Below are positions 19,001-34,000 of a stretch of 64,000 nucleotides of DNA, piece after piece. Each line of letters opens with the position of its first letter. The stretch's first letter is position 1. The translations under genes and the position numbers were made by a program. The notes beneath the pieces were generated by a model. The model saw only the letters and a program-made list of their open reading frames with translations, was not told the origin of the DNA and did no database searches. Source of the DNA: Diplonema japonicum (Eukaryota; Euglenozoa; Diplonemea; Diplonemida; Diplonemidae). The stretch covers positions 124,001-188,000 of the forward strand of contig OZ025741.1 of NCBI GenBank assembly GCA_964019335.1, read 5' to 3'.

Positions 19001-22000
19001 GTTGTTAGGTCGCCGTCATTGCAGGTGGACCCGTCTGGGAGACGCACGTCCACGCACAGTCCTGTTCTGATGTCACACTCGCTTACCTTGTGGCAAGCAT
19101 CGGGTTTGGTGCATATTATACCACTGCACTTTGATACTCCTTCGCACTTGCCCTGGTTGCAGGTGTCGAAGAACGTCTCGGGGTTGCCATCGTTGCAGTA
19201 GCCGTCTTTGAATTCGATGGCGCAGCCCCCACGTACACAGACAGGGACTTGGCATTCAGGTGATTGTGTGGTACAGGTGCGTGCGCCGCACACCACACCC
19301 CCACCACAAGACCCACCAGTGCACCTGTCGCCAACGGTGTTTGGATTCCCATCATCACACGACACTCCATCCAGCTTGGCAGGCATAGTGCATATCCCGG
19401 TTCGAGGGTCACAAGCCCCTGTTTCGTGACACTGCGAAGCAGGCGTGCAACTTACACCATCGCACTTATCCTCACCCCTGCATACACCTGCTGTGCAGAT
19501 GTCATTGAGCGTGAGTATGTTGCCGTCGTTGCAGGTGGAGCCGTCGTACCTAGCGCGCTGTGCACAGCTGCCCTGCGTGTTGCAATAAGGAGTGTAGCAC
19601 TCTCCAATCGGTTTGCACACTGCCCCACCACAAACCACTGTACCTCCACACACGCCATTTGTGCACTGGTCATCCACGGTCTGAGGTTCGTTGTCGTCAC
19701 AAGGAGTTGTCTCGGGTGCTAAAGGATCGGAACAAAGCCCGGTGCCTGGGTCACATGCACCTGCGATGTGACAGCTATCGCTTGGGGCGCACACAACGCC
19801 AGGACATCTATCGAGCATGCAGCAGGTGGTATCGCACCCACCAGAGGGACAGTTGACCAGGGGATGGTTTGCCACGAGCTGCGTTGACGAGCACTGCCTG
19901 ACGTCAAATGCAGAGCATTTTTCGCAGCAGATGGCTTCGTTGCAGTTACGGCACAACACAGATGACGCGTCAAAGCGTAGCACACATGTGGTTGGGGTGA
20001 ATGTATCACAGGTCGACAACGGGAGACCTTGACACACACCCGCCTTGCAGAACTCTTCATCTCCGCAAGGAGTGTCATCAGGAAGCATAGGAGCAGAACA
20101 CCTTCCTGTCAGAGGGTCACACACACCAGTAGAGTGGCATGAATCAACTTGTGTGCAAACCACGTTGAGACACTTGTTTATGCCCCTGCACACCCCCCCG
20201 GTGCATTTGTCTGTGACCGTTCGCCCATTGCCGTCGTCACACACAGACCCATCAGGCTTCACCACCTGTGTGCACCGAGAGCCCTGGCACACAGCAACGT
20301 GACAGGCATCTAAGGCCGTACATTTCACACCTTCACAGAATGTAGAGCCGATGCAGTTCCCAGCAAGGCACTCGCTCACAGTGCTGGCGGGGTCTTGATC
20401 GTCGCAAGGCGTGCTATCAGCCACGAGTTGGGTCATGCACAAGCCCGTCTCGGCCTCGCATGTAGCTGCAGTGTGACAGTCGTCTGGGAGTGTGCAGGGA
20501 TTTGCACATTTCGCCTCTCCGGCACATACACCACCAAGGCACCTGTCGCCCACTGTGGCGTCGTCCAGGTCATCGCAAGGCGTTCCGTCAGGACGTGTTG
20601 TCTCGGAGCAACCCCCCGAGGCAGTGCAGGGCCCTGCAGCAGTGCACTGAGATGACGGATAACACGCAGTGCCTGAACAGATGTCGCCCCTTGTGCAAAC
20701 ACCTGAGATGCACCTTTGCCCGTTACCGCAAACAGTCCCATCCGCCTTAGGTGGGTAGTCACACAGGCCTGAGCGAGGGTCGCACGTGCCAGAGTTTAAG
20801 CATGGATTTTGAACACGGCAGATGACATCCTCGCAGAGCAGAGTCCCTACGCAAGTACCCGACTGGCAGGTGTCCCCTACCGACAGGGTGTTGTCGTCGT
20901 TGCAATCAGTATTGTTGGCGAGAATGACCGGGACGCATGTGCTGCCGCTGCAAGTCACGGTGTGGCACCCATCTTTGCTGTTGCAGACATTGCTCCCACA
21001 CAAAATGTTGGAGATGCACACCCCTGAGATGCACTTCGACGTCGTGGCAGGGTTTCCATCGTCACATAAGATACCGTCGGCTTTCCTAGGGTCGGTGCAG
21101 AAGCCAGTCACGGGGTCACAGACACCTGCATTGTGGCATTGATCCGAGGGGTTACAAACGATGCCGGTGCACTTGTCAGTGATGACGCACACGCCCGCTT
21201 GGCAGGACCCAGCACGACCTGCGCAAGGAGCGCCGTCGGCTTTAGAGGGCGTAGTGCACATCCCAAGAGGAACATCGCACACACCCGGTGAATGGCACTC
21301 ATCAATGGGCGTGCAGACAAGGTTTTCGCATGGGTTCCTTCCAACGCACCGTCCAGCCAGGCACTGGTCGTCCATGGTCGAGTTGTTCTCATCATTGCAC
21401 GGCAAGCCATTCTCCTTGGGAACTTCTCCACACACCGTGCTATTGCATACTGCGTACGTGCAGGGCCCTGAGGGCACGCACGTCGAAGTACCGCATGCAA
21501 CTGTCCCGCTGCATCCTGTGCCAGGAATACACTGGTCATTTGCTGTCACCGTCCTTCCATCGTTACATGGGGTTCCCATTATCTGTGGTGGATCGCTGCA
21601 CTGGCCTGTCGCGGTATCGCAGACACCAGCAAGATGGCATTGATCGCTTGGTTGACACACAACACCGTTGCAGCGTGGCTCACCTCTACAGACGCCATTG
21701 ACACACTGGTCTGGGACAGTGTTGCTGTCGCCGTCATCGCAGGGCAACAAGTTCGGCTTCAAAGGGTTGGTGCACTTGCCGTTGGCCAGACACACGCCCA
21801 CAAGATGGCATTGACTCAAAGGATTGCAGATTACACCAGCACACAAGTCTACTCCGACACATTTACCGCCGTTGCAAGTATCGTTGCTTGTTCTCGGGTT
21901 TGTGTCGTCACACGGTGTGCCGTCGGTCACTGCAATGGTCGTGCATGACATCCCAGTACAGAGAACGTTGTGGCACGCATCGGGAGACTGACAGACGGAC

Positions 22001-25000
22001 CCTGCACAGGTCACCTCACCACGACAGTACCCGTTGTAGCAAAGGTCCACAGCTGTCACGGAGCTACCGTCGTCGCAGCCAGTGCGGTCTGTCTTCTTCT
22101 GGTTTTCACACAAGCCTGTCAGCTGGTTGCAAATGTTTTGCGTGTGGCACTGGTCACTGGGCAAGCAGGTCACCCCAAGGCACAAGTTACTGCCCCGACA
22201 TGTTCCTTGCATGCAGCGATCGTCAAATGTCGCAGCATCACCATCGTCGCAGAAGCTATTGCCAGGTACCAACGGTGTTGTACAGACTCCCGTCGAAGGG
22301 TCGCAGGTGCCAGGCTCGTAGCACTGCATGACACTCGTGCATTTCACATTTTCACACAGCCCCACACCGCGGCATATCCCACTCCTGCACGCGTCCTTTG
22401 TGGTCGTGTGGTCACCGTCATCACACGGAGCCCCGTCCTGCCGCACAACCTCCAGACACGTTGCGGCGTTGCATGTTATTATTTTGCACTGCGCGGCTTT
22501 GTTGCAAACAGTTCCCTGGCATGTCATGTTTCCTGCGCACACACCTGCTGTGCAGCTGTCACCTGTCGTTTCAAGATTGTTATCATCACAGGGCGTCCCA
22601 TTAGGCGCTTCAGCCACAACGCACATATCATTGACGCAAGTAGAGGTGCGACAGCCTGTCGACACGCAAGGCCGGACATCACATCTGTTTTGTCCTTTGC
22701 AAGTACCCCGCACGCAGCGATCGAGCACAGTTGCGTCATTGCCGTCATCACACGGCGTCTCGTCAGGCTTGAGACTTGTCACGCATTGCCCTGTCCTTTG
22801 GTCACAGATTCCGGAATTCTCACACTGCCCACCCACGTTGCATGTTACTCCTTGGCAAAGATCCAAACCCAGACAGACACCTGCCTGGCAGGAGTCCTGG
22901 ACGGTTTTGGGGTTGTCATCGGTGCATTTCGTTCCGTCCGCCTGTGGGACAATGCGGCAAACATCACCGACGCAGCTCACGGAGGTGCACGTGGTCGGAG
23001 ACTTGCACGTAGTCTTGCAAGGCACAGTGCTAACGCAGTGCCCGTTGAGACACGTGTCGACAGGGGTCACCGCGTTGGCATCATCGCAAGTCGTACCATC
23101 CGCTAACTTCGGCTCTGTACAGAACCCTGTCTGCGGGTCGCAGCTGCCTGCACCGTGACATTGGTCTACTGCAGTGCAAGTCACACCTGCGCAGAGATTC
23201 GTCCCTTTGCACACACCGCTGCTGCACTGGTCACTCACCGTAAGTGGGTTGCTATCGTCACATGCTGTGCCGTTCGGTAGCACTGTCACACCGCATACAC
23301 CGAGGACACAAGAAGTGCGCGTGCAAGGCCTTGTGGGGCAGTTCATTGCGCTACATGGATCTACTCCCACACATTGACCGGAGACACACTTGTCGCCAAG
23401 GGTTGTGCTGTTCCCGTCATTGCATGGTGTGTTGTCTGGCTTCTCGATTGTGATGCAAGTGTTCCCCGAACATTCAGGCTTGAAGCATTGAAGACCAGTC
23501 GAGCAGACGTTCACCCCGCACGGAACCGATCCCGAACACGTTCCAGATATGCACTTGTCGTCAATTGTCTTAGAGTCACTGTCGTCACACAAGGTGCCAT
23601 CCTGGTTGGGCGGATCCGTGCACTTCCCTGTAAGTGGGTCGCAAACGCCCGCGCTGTAGCATGCTCCACTCGACATACAAGTGACGGACGCACATAAATC
23701 CATGCCACTGCACACACCGGCTTTGCATACGTCCTGCCCTGTTGACGAGTCACCATCATCGCAAGGGGTACCGTCTGCAAGCGGTGTCGAAGTGCAATTG
23801 CCATTCTTACAAGTCCCAGTACGGTAGCACTGCGTCAAGGGATAGCACACTACCCCAGTGCAAAGATCGTCTTCTGGCACACATGCCCCGGCCAAGCAGC
23901 CACCAGGCCTTGACACGGTGAAGTCGAAGCAAGACGTGCTGTCAGGTTTTCTAACTTGCAAACACTTGTCAGCAACGCATGAGGGTGTGAGACACTGCGA
24001 AGTCGAGAGGCACGACTGGGAACACATAACGCTCCCAACGCAGTTTCCGCTGACGCAGCTATCACCCGTGGTCGCTGGGATTCCGTCATCACACGCAGTG
24101 CCGTCGGGAACGGAACCGTACGCGCATGTTCCCGTAGTTCGGTCACAAGCTGATTGCAGACATGCCGATGGCGATGGAGGGCATTGCACGTTCAGGCACT
24201 GGTCCACACCACCACACACCCCGTCAAGGCACACGTCATCGAAAGTGTATACGCTCTGGTCGTCACAGTGAGTGTAGTTCGCCTTAGAAGGGTAAACACA
24301 TGCACCAGTGGCAGGGTCACACTCCACGTCGTGGCACTGGCTGATCGCGAAACACACTACTGAAGTACACTTCGATACGCTAACACATTTCCCTCCCAAG
24401 CAGGCATCATTCCATGTAGAGGGGTTGTTGTCATTGCAGGACAAACCATCAGTCACCGCCACTGTCGAACATGTGGTCCCCGAGCACAAGGGTCTCATGC
24501 ACGGCTGGTTTGTGCCGCACCTTCCGGACCCGCATGTGACGTCACCCTTGCAAACCCCAGTAGTGCAGACGTCGTTTGTCGTGCGCACATCCCCATCGTC
24601 GCAAGGCACTCCGTCACTCAGCGTCGGGTCGCTGCACAGACCTGTAAGGTCATCACAGGCACCTACACCATGGCAGGAATCGCTCGCATTGCAGGCTACA
24701 TTTAAACACTTCTTGACACCGATGCAAGTGCCGAAAGTACAAACGTCGTTGGTTGTTGTGCCGTCACTGTCGTCACAAGGCGACTGATCAGGTTTCATGC
24801 GGTCAGTGCACAGGCCTTGGTAACACAGCCCGTTCTGGTAGCATTGGTTCTTCGGTTTGCACACAACACCAAAACATGTGTCGACACCCTGGCACACACC
24901 AGACTGGCACCTGTCGTTGGAGGTGGCGCGGTTGCCATCATTGCAGGCAGCCCCGTCGGGCTTCACAACTTCCACACACCGCATTCCCTCACATACAGCA

Positions 25001-28000
25001 GAGTAGCACTGGGGTCTTGATGTTGTGCAGTTAACGCTGCCGCATGGCGCCACACCAATGCAAGCCCCCTGTATGCACTTATCGTCGATTGTCTCGGCAA
25101 CGCCGTCGGTGCACGGTACACCGTACGCCTTTGCTGGATCCGAGCACAACCCTGTAGCTGAGTTGCATGTTCCTGCGTCGTGGCATTGGTCACTCCCCTG
25201 GCACACTACACCCACGCACTTGTCAACACCCATGCAAACGCCCGCCTTGCACACATCGTCTGTAGTCGTTACGTTGCCGTCGTTACAAGGCGTCCCGTCT
25301 GCGACAACCTCGTCAGAGCACACGTTGCTCTTGCAAACAGGCTTGCGGCACCTAACAGAGCTGCTTACACTGCAGTTCGAGCTGCCGCATTGGATGAACC
25401 CAGTGCAGACGCCAGCGTCACAGGTGTCACCTAGCGTTTCAGTACTCCCGTCGAAGCAAGCACTACCATCAAGCTTAGGAGGGTCGGAGCATAGTCCGGT
25501 CCCCAGGTCACAAACACCTACATCGTGGCACTGGTCGGAAGCAGCACAGACGACACCATTGCAAGCTTGCAAGTCAATGCAGCATATGCTTGGCGTGCAG
25601 CCTGACGGTGGGCACTGTACGGATAAGTCTACTGTGAAGCCTACACCACAGCCGATGAAGCTTTCACAGGTTTTCGTCGTCCCAATGCAAAGGCCGCTTT
25701 GGCACTCGTCGAGCGTCGTTTTCGGATCACTATCGTCGCAAGGCGACCCGTCGGGTCTGATGGGCGTCGTACATGTGCCGGACGCATCGGAGCACACACC
25801 ATCCAAGTGGCACTGGTCAATGCTGCTGCAGACAACACCCGTGCACTTAGTAGTACCCTTGCAAACACCTGCGACACATACATCATTTTGCGTGGCGCTG
25901 CTGCCATCGCTGCAGGTGGTGCCTTGAGGGCGCATCACTTGCGAACAGGTACCTAGCGTGCAATCGCTTCTGAAGCAAACAGGATCCAAGGCACGGCAAG
26001 ATATACCGTTGCACTGAATCGTGCCCACACATACACCTGCCTTGCACATGTCGTTCTGGGTCGAGGCATCACCATCGTCGCACGGCGTGCCGTCTGTCAG
26101 CACTGGGTCGCTGCAAACACCGTTGGAACACAAGCCTGGTGCGTGGCACTGATCCGTGCTAGTGCAAGCCATAGTATCACATGGGTTGTTCCCAGCGCAC
26201 ACGCCGCCTATGCACCTGTCGCTGATTGTCCCGTCCAAACCATCATCGCAAGGCGTGTTATCCGTTTTGTTTTCATAGGTACATTTCCCTGTTGCAACAT
26301 CACACACACCAGCTCGCAGACACTGACTCACAGCACCGCACGTCACATTGGTGCACCTATTGACACCCCTGCAGACACCATTCATACACACATCACCAAA
26401 GGTGGCCGGAAGGTTGTCATCACAAGCAGTGCCATCGGACTTCTGCAGTGTGATGCACGTTCCGTTGCATGCAATAGTCTGACACTGAGACGGGGTGGGG
26501 CATAATGCTGAGCCGCACTGAATGCTCCCGGAGCATATCCCTCCACCGCACAGATCGTTGATAGTGGTCGGGTTGCCGTCGTCACACGAAGTCCCGTCAG
26601 GCCGTTGAATTTCCGTGCAGAGGCCAGTATTGACGTCACAGATGCCAAAATCATGGCAGTCGTCAGCAGGTGCACATAAGACACCTAAACATTTCTGCCT
26701 CCCCCCACAAAGCCCTGCTTTGCAAACGTCACCCGTTGTTGTAACGTCACCGTCATCACAGTCTGTGCCGTCGGGCTGGAGAGGACGCGTGCACAGACCT
26801 GTGTACGGTTCGCACGTACCAGTTCTGTGGCATTGTGAAGTGGCAGGGCAGACCGTGGCTTGGCACTGCTGAATGCCCTGACATACGCCCTGCATGCAAG
26901 TATCGTTGAGTGTATTGATGTTGTTGTCATTGCAGGGCGTGCTGTCGGGAGCAAGGGCGTACTTGCAGATGTGTCCGTCGCACACGGGGACTTGACAGGA
27001 CCTCGTTGCAGCACAGCTTGACGAGCCACACACAAGAGTACCAGCGCATATCCCTGCCACGCATTGGTCGTTGTTCGTAATCGGGTTGTTGTCACTGCAT
27101 GCAGACCTATCCTGCTTCACCGGATCGGTGCACAGCCCGGTCTTGACGTCGCAGACACCAGCGTAGTGGCAGTCGTCGCTCGGCATGCACACAACACCTT
27201 CACACATGTTCCTGCCCTTGCAAACACCTGACCTGCATACGTCCTCAATCGTAAGGTCGTTCCCATCGTTGCAGGGTGTGTTCGTTGGCTGTGCAACCGC
27301 AGTGCACAACCCAGTTGAGCTGTCGCACTGTCCAGCTTCGTAGCATTCGCCAACCGAGATGCACACCACGCCATCACACAAGTCGACCCCGATGCAGAGG
27401 CCGCTTGCACATGTATCACTCGACGTGGCGGGATTTCTGTCGTTGCAGGGCGAGCCGTTGGGAAGCGGTACCTGTGTGCATGACGACCCGACGCAGATTG
27501 GCTTGTTACACTGGTCGGCAAGACACAAAGTGCTACCGCAAGTTAGTTCCCCCTTGCAAACCCCCTTGATGCACACATCGCCTGTTGTGGAAGGGTTGCC
27601 ATCGCTGCAAGTTGTCCCATCCGGCTTCATTGTGTCGGAACAGAATCCCACCACAGGGCTGCATGTTCCCGCGTAGTGGCAATCGTCAGAAGCCGTGCAT
27701 ACCACATTGGCACAGCGATCGGCACCCACGCAGACACCTAGACGGCACGAGTCACCTGACGTCGCAGGGTTTCCATCGTCGCAAAGCTTGCCCTCTGGAG
27801 CATTGGGGTTCGTGCAGACACCGTTTTGGCATGTACCAGCATCATGACACTGGTCACTGGGGGTACAGATCACACTGTCGCACAAGTTGATACCAACGCA
27901 CACACCACCGTAGCACTTGTCGTAGATGGTCGCTTGATTAGAATCGTCGCAGTAGGCACCGTCGATGGACCACAGCTGGGCACACGCAGTCCCATTGCAA

Positions 28001-31000
28001 GCAGGGGTCTGGCAGATACCGTAAGGGCAGTTCCCTGTCCCTGACGCACAGCTTGCCTCACCCACGCAGATGCCATTCCTGCACACATCATTCATCGTGG
28101 CATTGCTCTTATCGTCGCAAGGCGTTCCGTTGGGCTTCTGGGGCGTTGTGCAAACTCCTGTCGCGGTGGTGCACGAACCGGCGTCGTGGCAGCTACTCTC
28201 AGGGCTGCACTGCTTCCCACCACAGGCGGGCTCACCGCAGCAAACACCCTCCAAACATGCGTCACTGACCGTCATCGGGTTGCCATCGTTGCACGGTGTG
28301 AAATCTGGCTTCAGGGTGATGATGCACTTGTCAGTGCTGTCGCAGGTGGCAGTGTGGCAAACGGATGGGGACACGCATGAAGATGTATCACACAGCGCAT
28401 CTCCGACACATGCACCCTTGACGCACCTGCTGTTTACAAGGTTCATCGGGTGGATGCACGGCGATCCGTCGGGTCTCTGCAGTTGCTGGCAACCTGTGCC
28501 GTCGCAGACCGCAACGTGGCACTGGTCTACCGCTCGACAATCCGTTTTACAAGTGATGAGCCCCGCACAGTAGCCTGCCGTGCAGACATCGTCTGTGGTC
28601 GATGCGTCACGGTCGTCGCACGGCGTGCCATCAGGTTTGATAGGGTTGCTGCAGACGCCTGTTATGATGTCGCATCTGCCCACAGCATGACATTGGTCCA
28701 GCGCTGCGCATGGAGAGCTGCAGCGAAGCCAACCTTTGCAGACACCAATCTGACACACGTCGCCCGTCGTGTCGGGGTCCTCATCGTCGCATGCCACGTT
28801 GTCTGGAAGGTTGATGACAGTCGTCACACCTGTTTGGAAATCGCACAGACCAGCACGCTGGCACTGATTCAGCACACACGGCGTGTTCATGCACTGGTCG
28901 GTTCCCCTGCAGACACCGTTAACACACATGTCATTTGTTGTTCGAGGATTCCCGTCATTACAGTTTCTTCTATCATCTATGGCCACATGCTTGCACTGTG
29001 CACCTTCGCACACATATTGGTGACATTGTTGAGGTTTGGGGCACACAGTGGAGCCACACACAATGCTGCCAGAACACACACCCGACACGCACTGATCGCT
29101 AGTGGTTTTCGGGTTTGAGTCGTCGCAAGTCTTGCCATCTGCTGCAGCAGGCTCCGAGCACAGCCCTGTGGTAGAGTCACACAAGCCAGCTTCCCTGCAC
29201 TGGTCTGTCGGGTAGCATACAATGCCAACGCACCTGTCAACTCCCACGCACATGCCTTGTTGGCAGCTGTCCACAACCGTTTGCGGGTTGTTGTCATCGC
29301 AAGGCGTGTCGTTGCTCTTCTGGGGGTCACTGCACTTCCCTGTCTGTGGGTTGCATACGCCAGCAACATGGCATTGACTTTTCGCTTTGCACACGACCCC
29401 TGCGCACAGATTCGTACCGCTACACAGCCCTCCACTGCACTTATCACTGATGGTCAGAGACGACCCATCGTTGCAAGGGGTGCCGTCTGTTTTTGCTCTG
29501 CTCGAGCAAGTGTTGCCTGCGCAGACAGTAAGCTTGCACTGGTCAACAGCAGGACACGGGCTTGTGGAGGTACCGCAAAATATAATGCATGATGCGCCTG
29601 ATGCGTCATAGGAGCGGGTCGCGTCGCAGACCATATTGATTGATGCAGTGGGCTGCCCTTGCCCAGGGTAGCACGTGGGGGCACACATTTGCCCAGTCAC
29701 TAGGACATTGCACCCTGAGTAGTCGACATTGCCGTTGGCGTTAGTCGAGGGGCCTGCAGTGCAGGTGTTTGGGACACACGTCACACCTGCGGAAAACCTT
29801 CCTGACGCGTCACAGCTTAGCGCAACAACACTTGATGCAGAGAGGCCTGCAGGGCAGCCTACGTTGCATGTGTCGCCTGTCGCTTTCGACGAGCAGTCGC
29901 TGTAGTCGATGCCTGCTATCGGAGCAACAGGGCTCGTGCAGTTGTTTGGCGTGCATTCAGAGGGGGCCACATAAGACCCGTTACCCAAACACGCCAGCGA
30001 GAAGTTCCCGTTCGTGGAGTACCCAGGGCTGCACTGCGGGACGCAGAATTGTCCGCTGCTGAGTGTATTGCACGGTGTGTAGTCTGTCCATATCTTAGGG
30101 TCGATTGGATTGGAGCACGCGTTCGGGGTGCACACAATCCCAGAAGTGTCATTGTAAGACCCAGAGAGACACTTCAGCGTGAAGGGCCCACCTGATGCCT
30201 TTGTGAAGCCGATCATGCAGCGAGGTGTACACAGTTGACCGGTTATCAAAGCATTACATTCAGTATAATCCGTGTTAGGAGCAGGTTGAACAGGACCGGA
30301 CCCGCAACGGAATGCAGAATTAGGCAGACACCGAGCGTCAGAAGCGTTGTAGCCCCCGTTGACGCACACAAGCGAGATCGACCCAACAGCTGTGTACCCT
30401 GAAATGCACTCAGGCACGCAACTATCGCCTGTCCTTAGCGCGTTGCACGCACTGTAAATCGCAGGCGGATCAAGCCCACTACTCGGACCTGCTGTGCAAG
30501 GGTCTGGCAGGCAGGCTGCACCTGAAGCGTCAAACGTGTTGTTTGCTTGACAAATCACTTGAGTCGATCGAATCGAGTACCCATCAGGGCACACTGGGTT
30601 GCAAGTTCCTCCCGTCACAAGCTGCGAGCACAGTGAAATATCTGCGATAGGTGGCGCGTTGTAAGCACCATTAAAGCACCTGGTAGGGTCACACGTCGCA
30701 CCAGAAGCATTGTAGAACGTGTCAGGGCAGACAAGGATGAAGGACCCCACTGGCTGATACCCGATAACACACTGCGGGGTGCAGGAGTCTCCCGTGTACA
30801 TTGTGTTGCACGCGTCGTAGTACGCAGACCCATCTGTGTCGGAGGTTGGCCCGCCCGAACAGGCACTGACGTTGCAAATAGCACCTGCGGCATCATAATT
30901 TCCTGAGACGCAGAGAAGAGGAAAAGACCCCACCTGAACATAGCCAGGGTCACACTCCGGCACACAAATTTCACCAGTCACTTGCGAGTTGCAAACCGTG

Positions 31001-34000
31001 TAGTTAGTGTTGGGGTACACGTTCACGTTCGGGCCGTTCTGGCAGTCCTGTGCCACACACGTGGCTGCCGAGGCGTCGTACCCACTAGCGTTGCAAAGCA
31101 AAGATATCGTGTCATTCAACAAGTATCCAGATGTGCACACAGGGGAGCACACGTCACCTGTTTTCTGAGAGTTGCAGTTTGTGAAGTCAGCGCCCACTGA
31201 TATGCTGGCGATAGGTCCAGCAGTGCATGGGTACGGCACACACGTCACCCCGTTAGCGTCGTACCCGCCAGGTACGCACGTCAAGGTAAAACTCCCGCTC
31301 ACAGTGTAGCCGTTCGCGCAAACTGGTGTGCAGGTACTGCCTGACGTTAGGACATTACAACTTGTGTAGTCTGCGTTCACATCTGCCCCTGTGGAAGGCC
31401 CAGAAGCACACATCTGGGGATTACACGTTGCCCCCGATGCATTGAATCTGTTCCCCACACACGCAAGCACAAATGACCCGTCGAGGGTGTACCCATTATT
31501 ACAAGTAGGCGTGCAGGTGTCGCCTGATCGCATTGCGTTGCAGCCTGCGTACACTGCATTCGGGTCAGCATCGCTGCTGGGTCCACTCAAGCACGTCAGG
31601 GGTTCACAGACCGTGCCGCTTGCGTTATAAGTCGTATTGACGCAGGTGAGCGTGAAGGAGGACGACAGTCTGTACCCAGCACTGCAGCTCGGGGTGCAAG
31701 TCTTCCCTGACGTTAAGCTGTTGCACGCTGTGTACGACATCTGGGGGTCCATGGTGCCAATGAGCGGCCCGCCGCTGCAGGAAGACGCAGCACAGGATGC
31801 ACCAGCAGCGCTGTACTGGTTAGAGTTGCAAATCAGAACGAACTGCCCCACAGGATGGTACCCTGTCCGGCACTGCGGAACACATACTTGCCCAGACACC
31901 ATGTTGTTGCACTGCGTGTAGATAGCATTGGTGTCCGTGTTCAAGGACGCACCATTCAAGCATGTGTTAGGGGTGCAAGTAGCACCCGCTGCATCGTAGG
32001 CACCAGCCACACATTGCAACACGAACGAGCCTGAGGGAGTGTAGCCACTATTACATGTCGGCGTGCACGTCTGCCCAGTGGCCATGGCGTTGCATGCTGT
32101 GTACACAGCTTGAGGATCAACATTGGAGTTAGGGCCACTGGTGCAACCATTAGCTGTACACGTAGCGCCTGCTGCATTGTATCGGTTCCCCACGCACGCT
32201 AGGGTAAAGGACCCAGCCACGGTGAAGCCCACCTTACAGGTCGGTGTGCAAACATTGCCGGTCTTCAACGAGTTGCAGTTCGTGTAGTCAGCGTTGACGT
32301 CGTTGTTGGCGTTGGGTCCACCGACGCAGTCGCTGCACACAGAGCCCGAGGCGTCGTATGTGTTGCCATTGCAGACGAGGTTGAAGACTCCTACCCTGGT
32401 GAACCCTGCGTTGCACGTGGGGGAACATGTTTGGCCCGTTAATAGTGCATTGCAAGTCGTGTAAACAGCCTGGGCGTCTGCCCCTGTTGCGGGCCCTGCT
32501 GTACATGGGTTCGCAACGCACGTGGCGCCAGCAGCAGAATACGTAAGAGTGCTGCATGTCAATGTGAAGCTCCCGCTAACCGTGTACCCCGTGCTGCAGG
32601 TGGGTGTGCAAGTCTGTCCCGTAGTGAGCGCGTTGCAGGCAGTGTAGTCGGCATTAGGGTCGGCGCTTGACGACGGCCCGTTGGTGCAAGCATTCGCTGC
32701 ACATGTGGCGCCTGCGGCGTTGTACTGCGTGGCCGTGCAAGTGAGGGTGAACGATCCAGTCACCGTGTAGCCGGCGTTGCATGTTGGGGTGCATATCTTG
32801 TCCGTGATGAGCGCGTTGCAAGCTGTGTACTGTGCATTTGCATCTGCATTCATGTTTGGGCCACCACTACACGAGTTTGCAGAGCATGTCGCCCCAATCG
32901 CAGAATAGTAAAGGTTGTTGCAGATCAGCTTTATGCTTCCCACAAGATGGAAGCCCGTTGCGCATGCAGGAGTGCACACCTGCCCGCTGACCATGGAGTT
33001 GCACAAGGTGTATGTTGCTGCACCGTCAATGTTTGAGTTGGGCCCATTGCTACAGGCGTTGGGAATGCATGATGCACCAGCGCCATTGTAATTCCCGCTA
33101 GTGTCACAACTAAGGGTGAAGCTACCCGACTGTGTATAACCAGAGGTGCAGCTTGGGACGCACGTGTTACCCGTGACCAGTGTATTACACCCGGTGTATA
33201 CGGCAGCAGGGTCGGAGTTGATGCTGGGGCCTGCTGTGCATGCATTCGCTGAACACGTAGCACCGCTAGCATCATAGTTCAGACCTGTGCAAACCAGAGT
33301 GAAAGACCCAGACGCGGTGTAACCCGTGGTGCATGTAGGTGTGCAGGTCTGACCAGTGGTCAGAGTGTTGCATGTAGAATACGAAGATTTCGGGTCAGCA
33401 CCAGTGATAGGCCCGTTGACGCAGGAATTGGCTACGCACGTGGAGCCTGCTGCAGAGTACTTGCTACTCACGCAGTTCAGCACAAAAGATCCCGACACCG
33501 TGTAGCCTGTGCCGCATGTTGGTGTGCAGGTCTGGCCGGAAACCATTGCATTGCACAAGGTGTAGACGGCATTCGCGGCAGGTGTCGTGGGACCGCCAGC
33601 GCAGTCACTGGGCACGCACCGCACAGCTGACGCGTCGTAGGTGAGGGACGTACACACGAGAGCCAAAGCACCAGATGCCGTGTAGCCACTAGCGCAAGCA
33701 GGGGTACACGCTTGACCTGTCACCATGGCGTTGCAGGATGTGTAGGTGGCTTGGGGGTCGCTCCCCGAGGAAGGACCCGACGTGCACGCATTGGCAGTGC
33801 ATGTGGCACCAGCAGCATTATAGTTTCCGCCAGTACATGAGAGAGTGAAAGAGCCGCTCGCTGTGTATCCTGTGTTGCAGGTTGGTGTGCACATCTGCCC
33901 GCTGTTCAGTACATTGCATGCAGTGTAGGTGGCTTGCGGGTCAGCGTTAGCACTGGGACCGCTTGCGCACGCCGACGCAGAACAGACAGCCCCCGTGGCA

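Larger units (their letters stand above)
14400..29590 (-). repeat. CNDGN-type cysteine-rich protein repeat array of giant gene 1
   Basis: About 5,000 residues of units averaging 55-60 residues; length suggests 85-90 units (estimate, not a count). Two subtypes tend to alternate: one with SDQCHxAGxCD-TGxCS and one with CGSxxC-CxxxxCxxxxC. Both end DGTxCDDGxxxTxxDxCxxGxCxG. Units are diverged in DNA sequence while cysteine spacing is kept, which points to old repeats under selection. Confidence 0.85.

Noticed and set aside
21970-23158. Overlapping plus-strand ORFs of 276-378 codons antisense to giant gene 1
   Set aside because: They are mirror images of the CNDGN array with periodic motifs; in-register repeats produce long open frames on the opposite strand.
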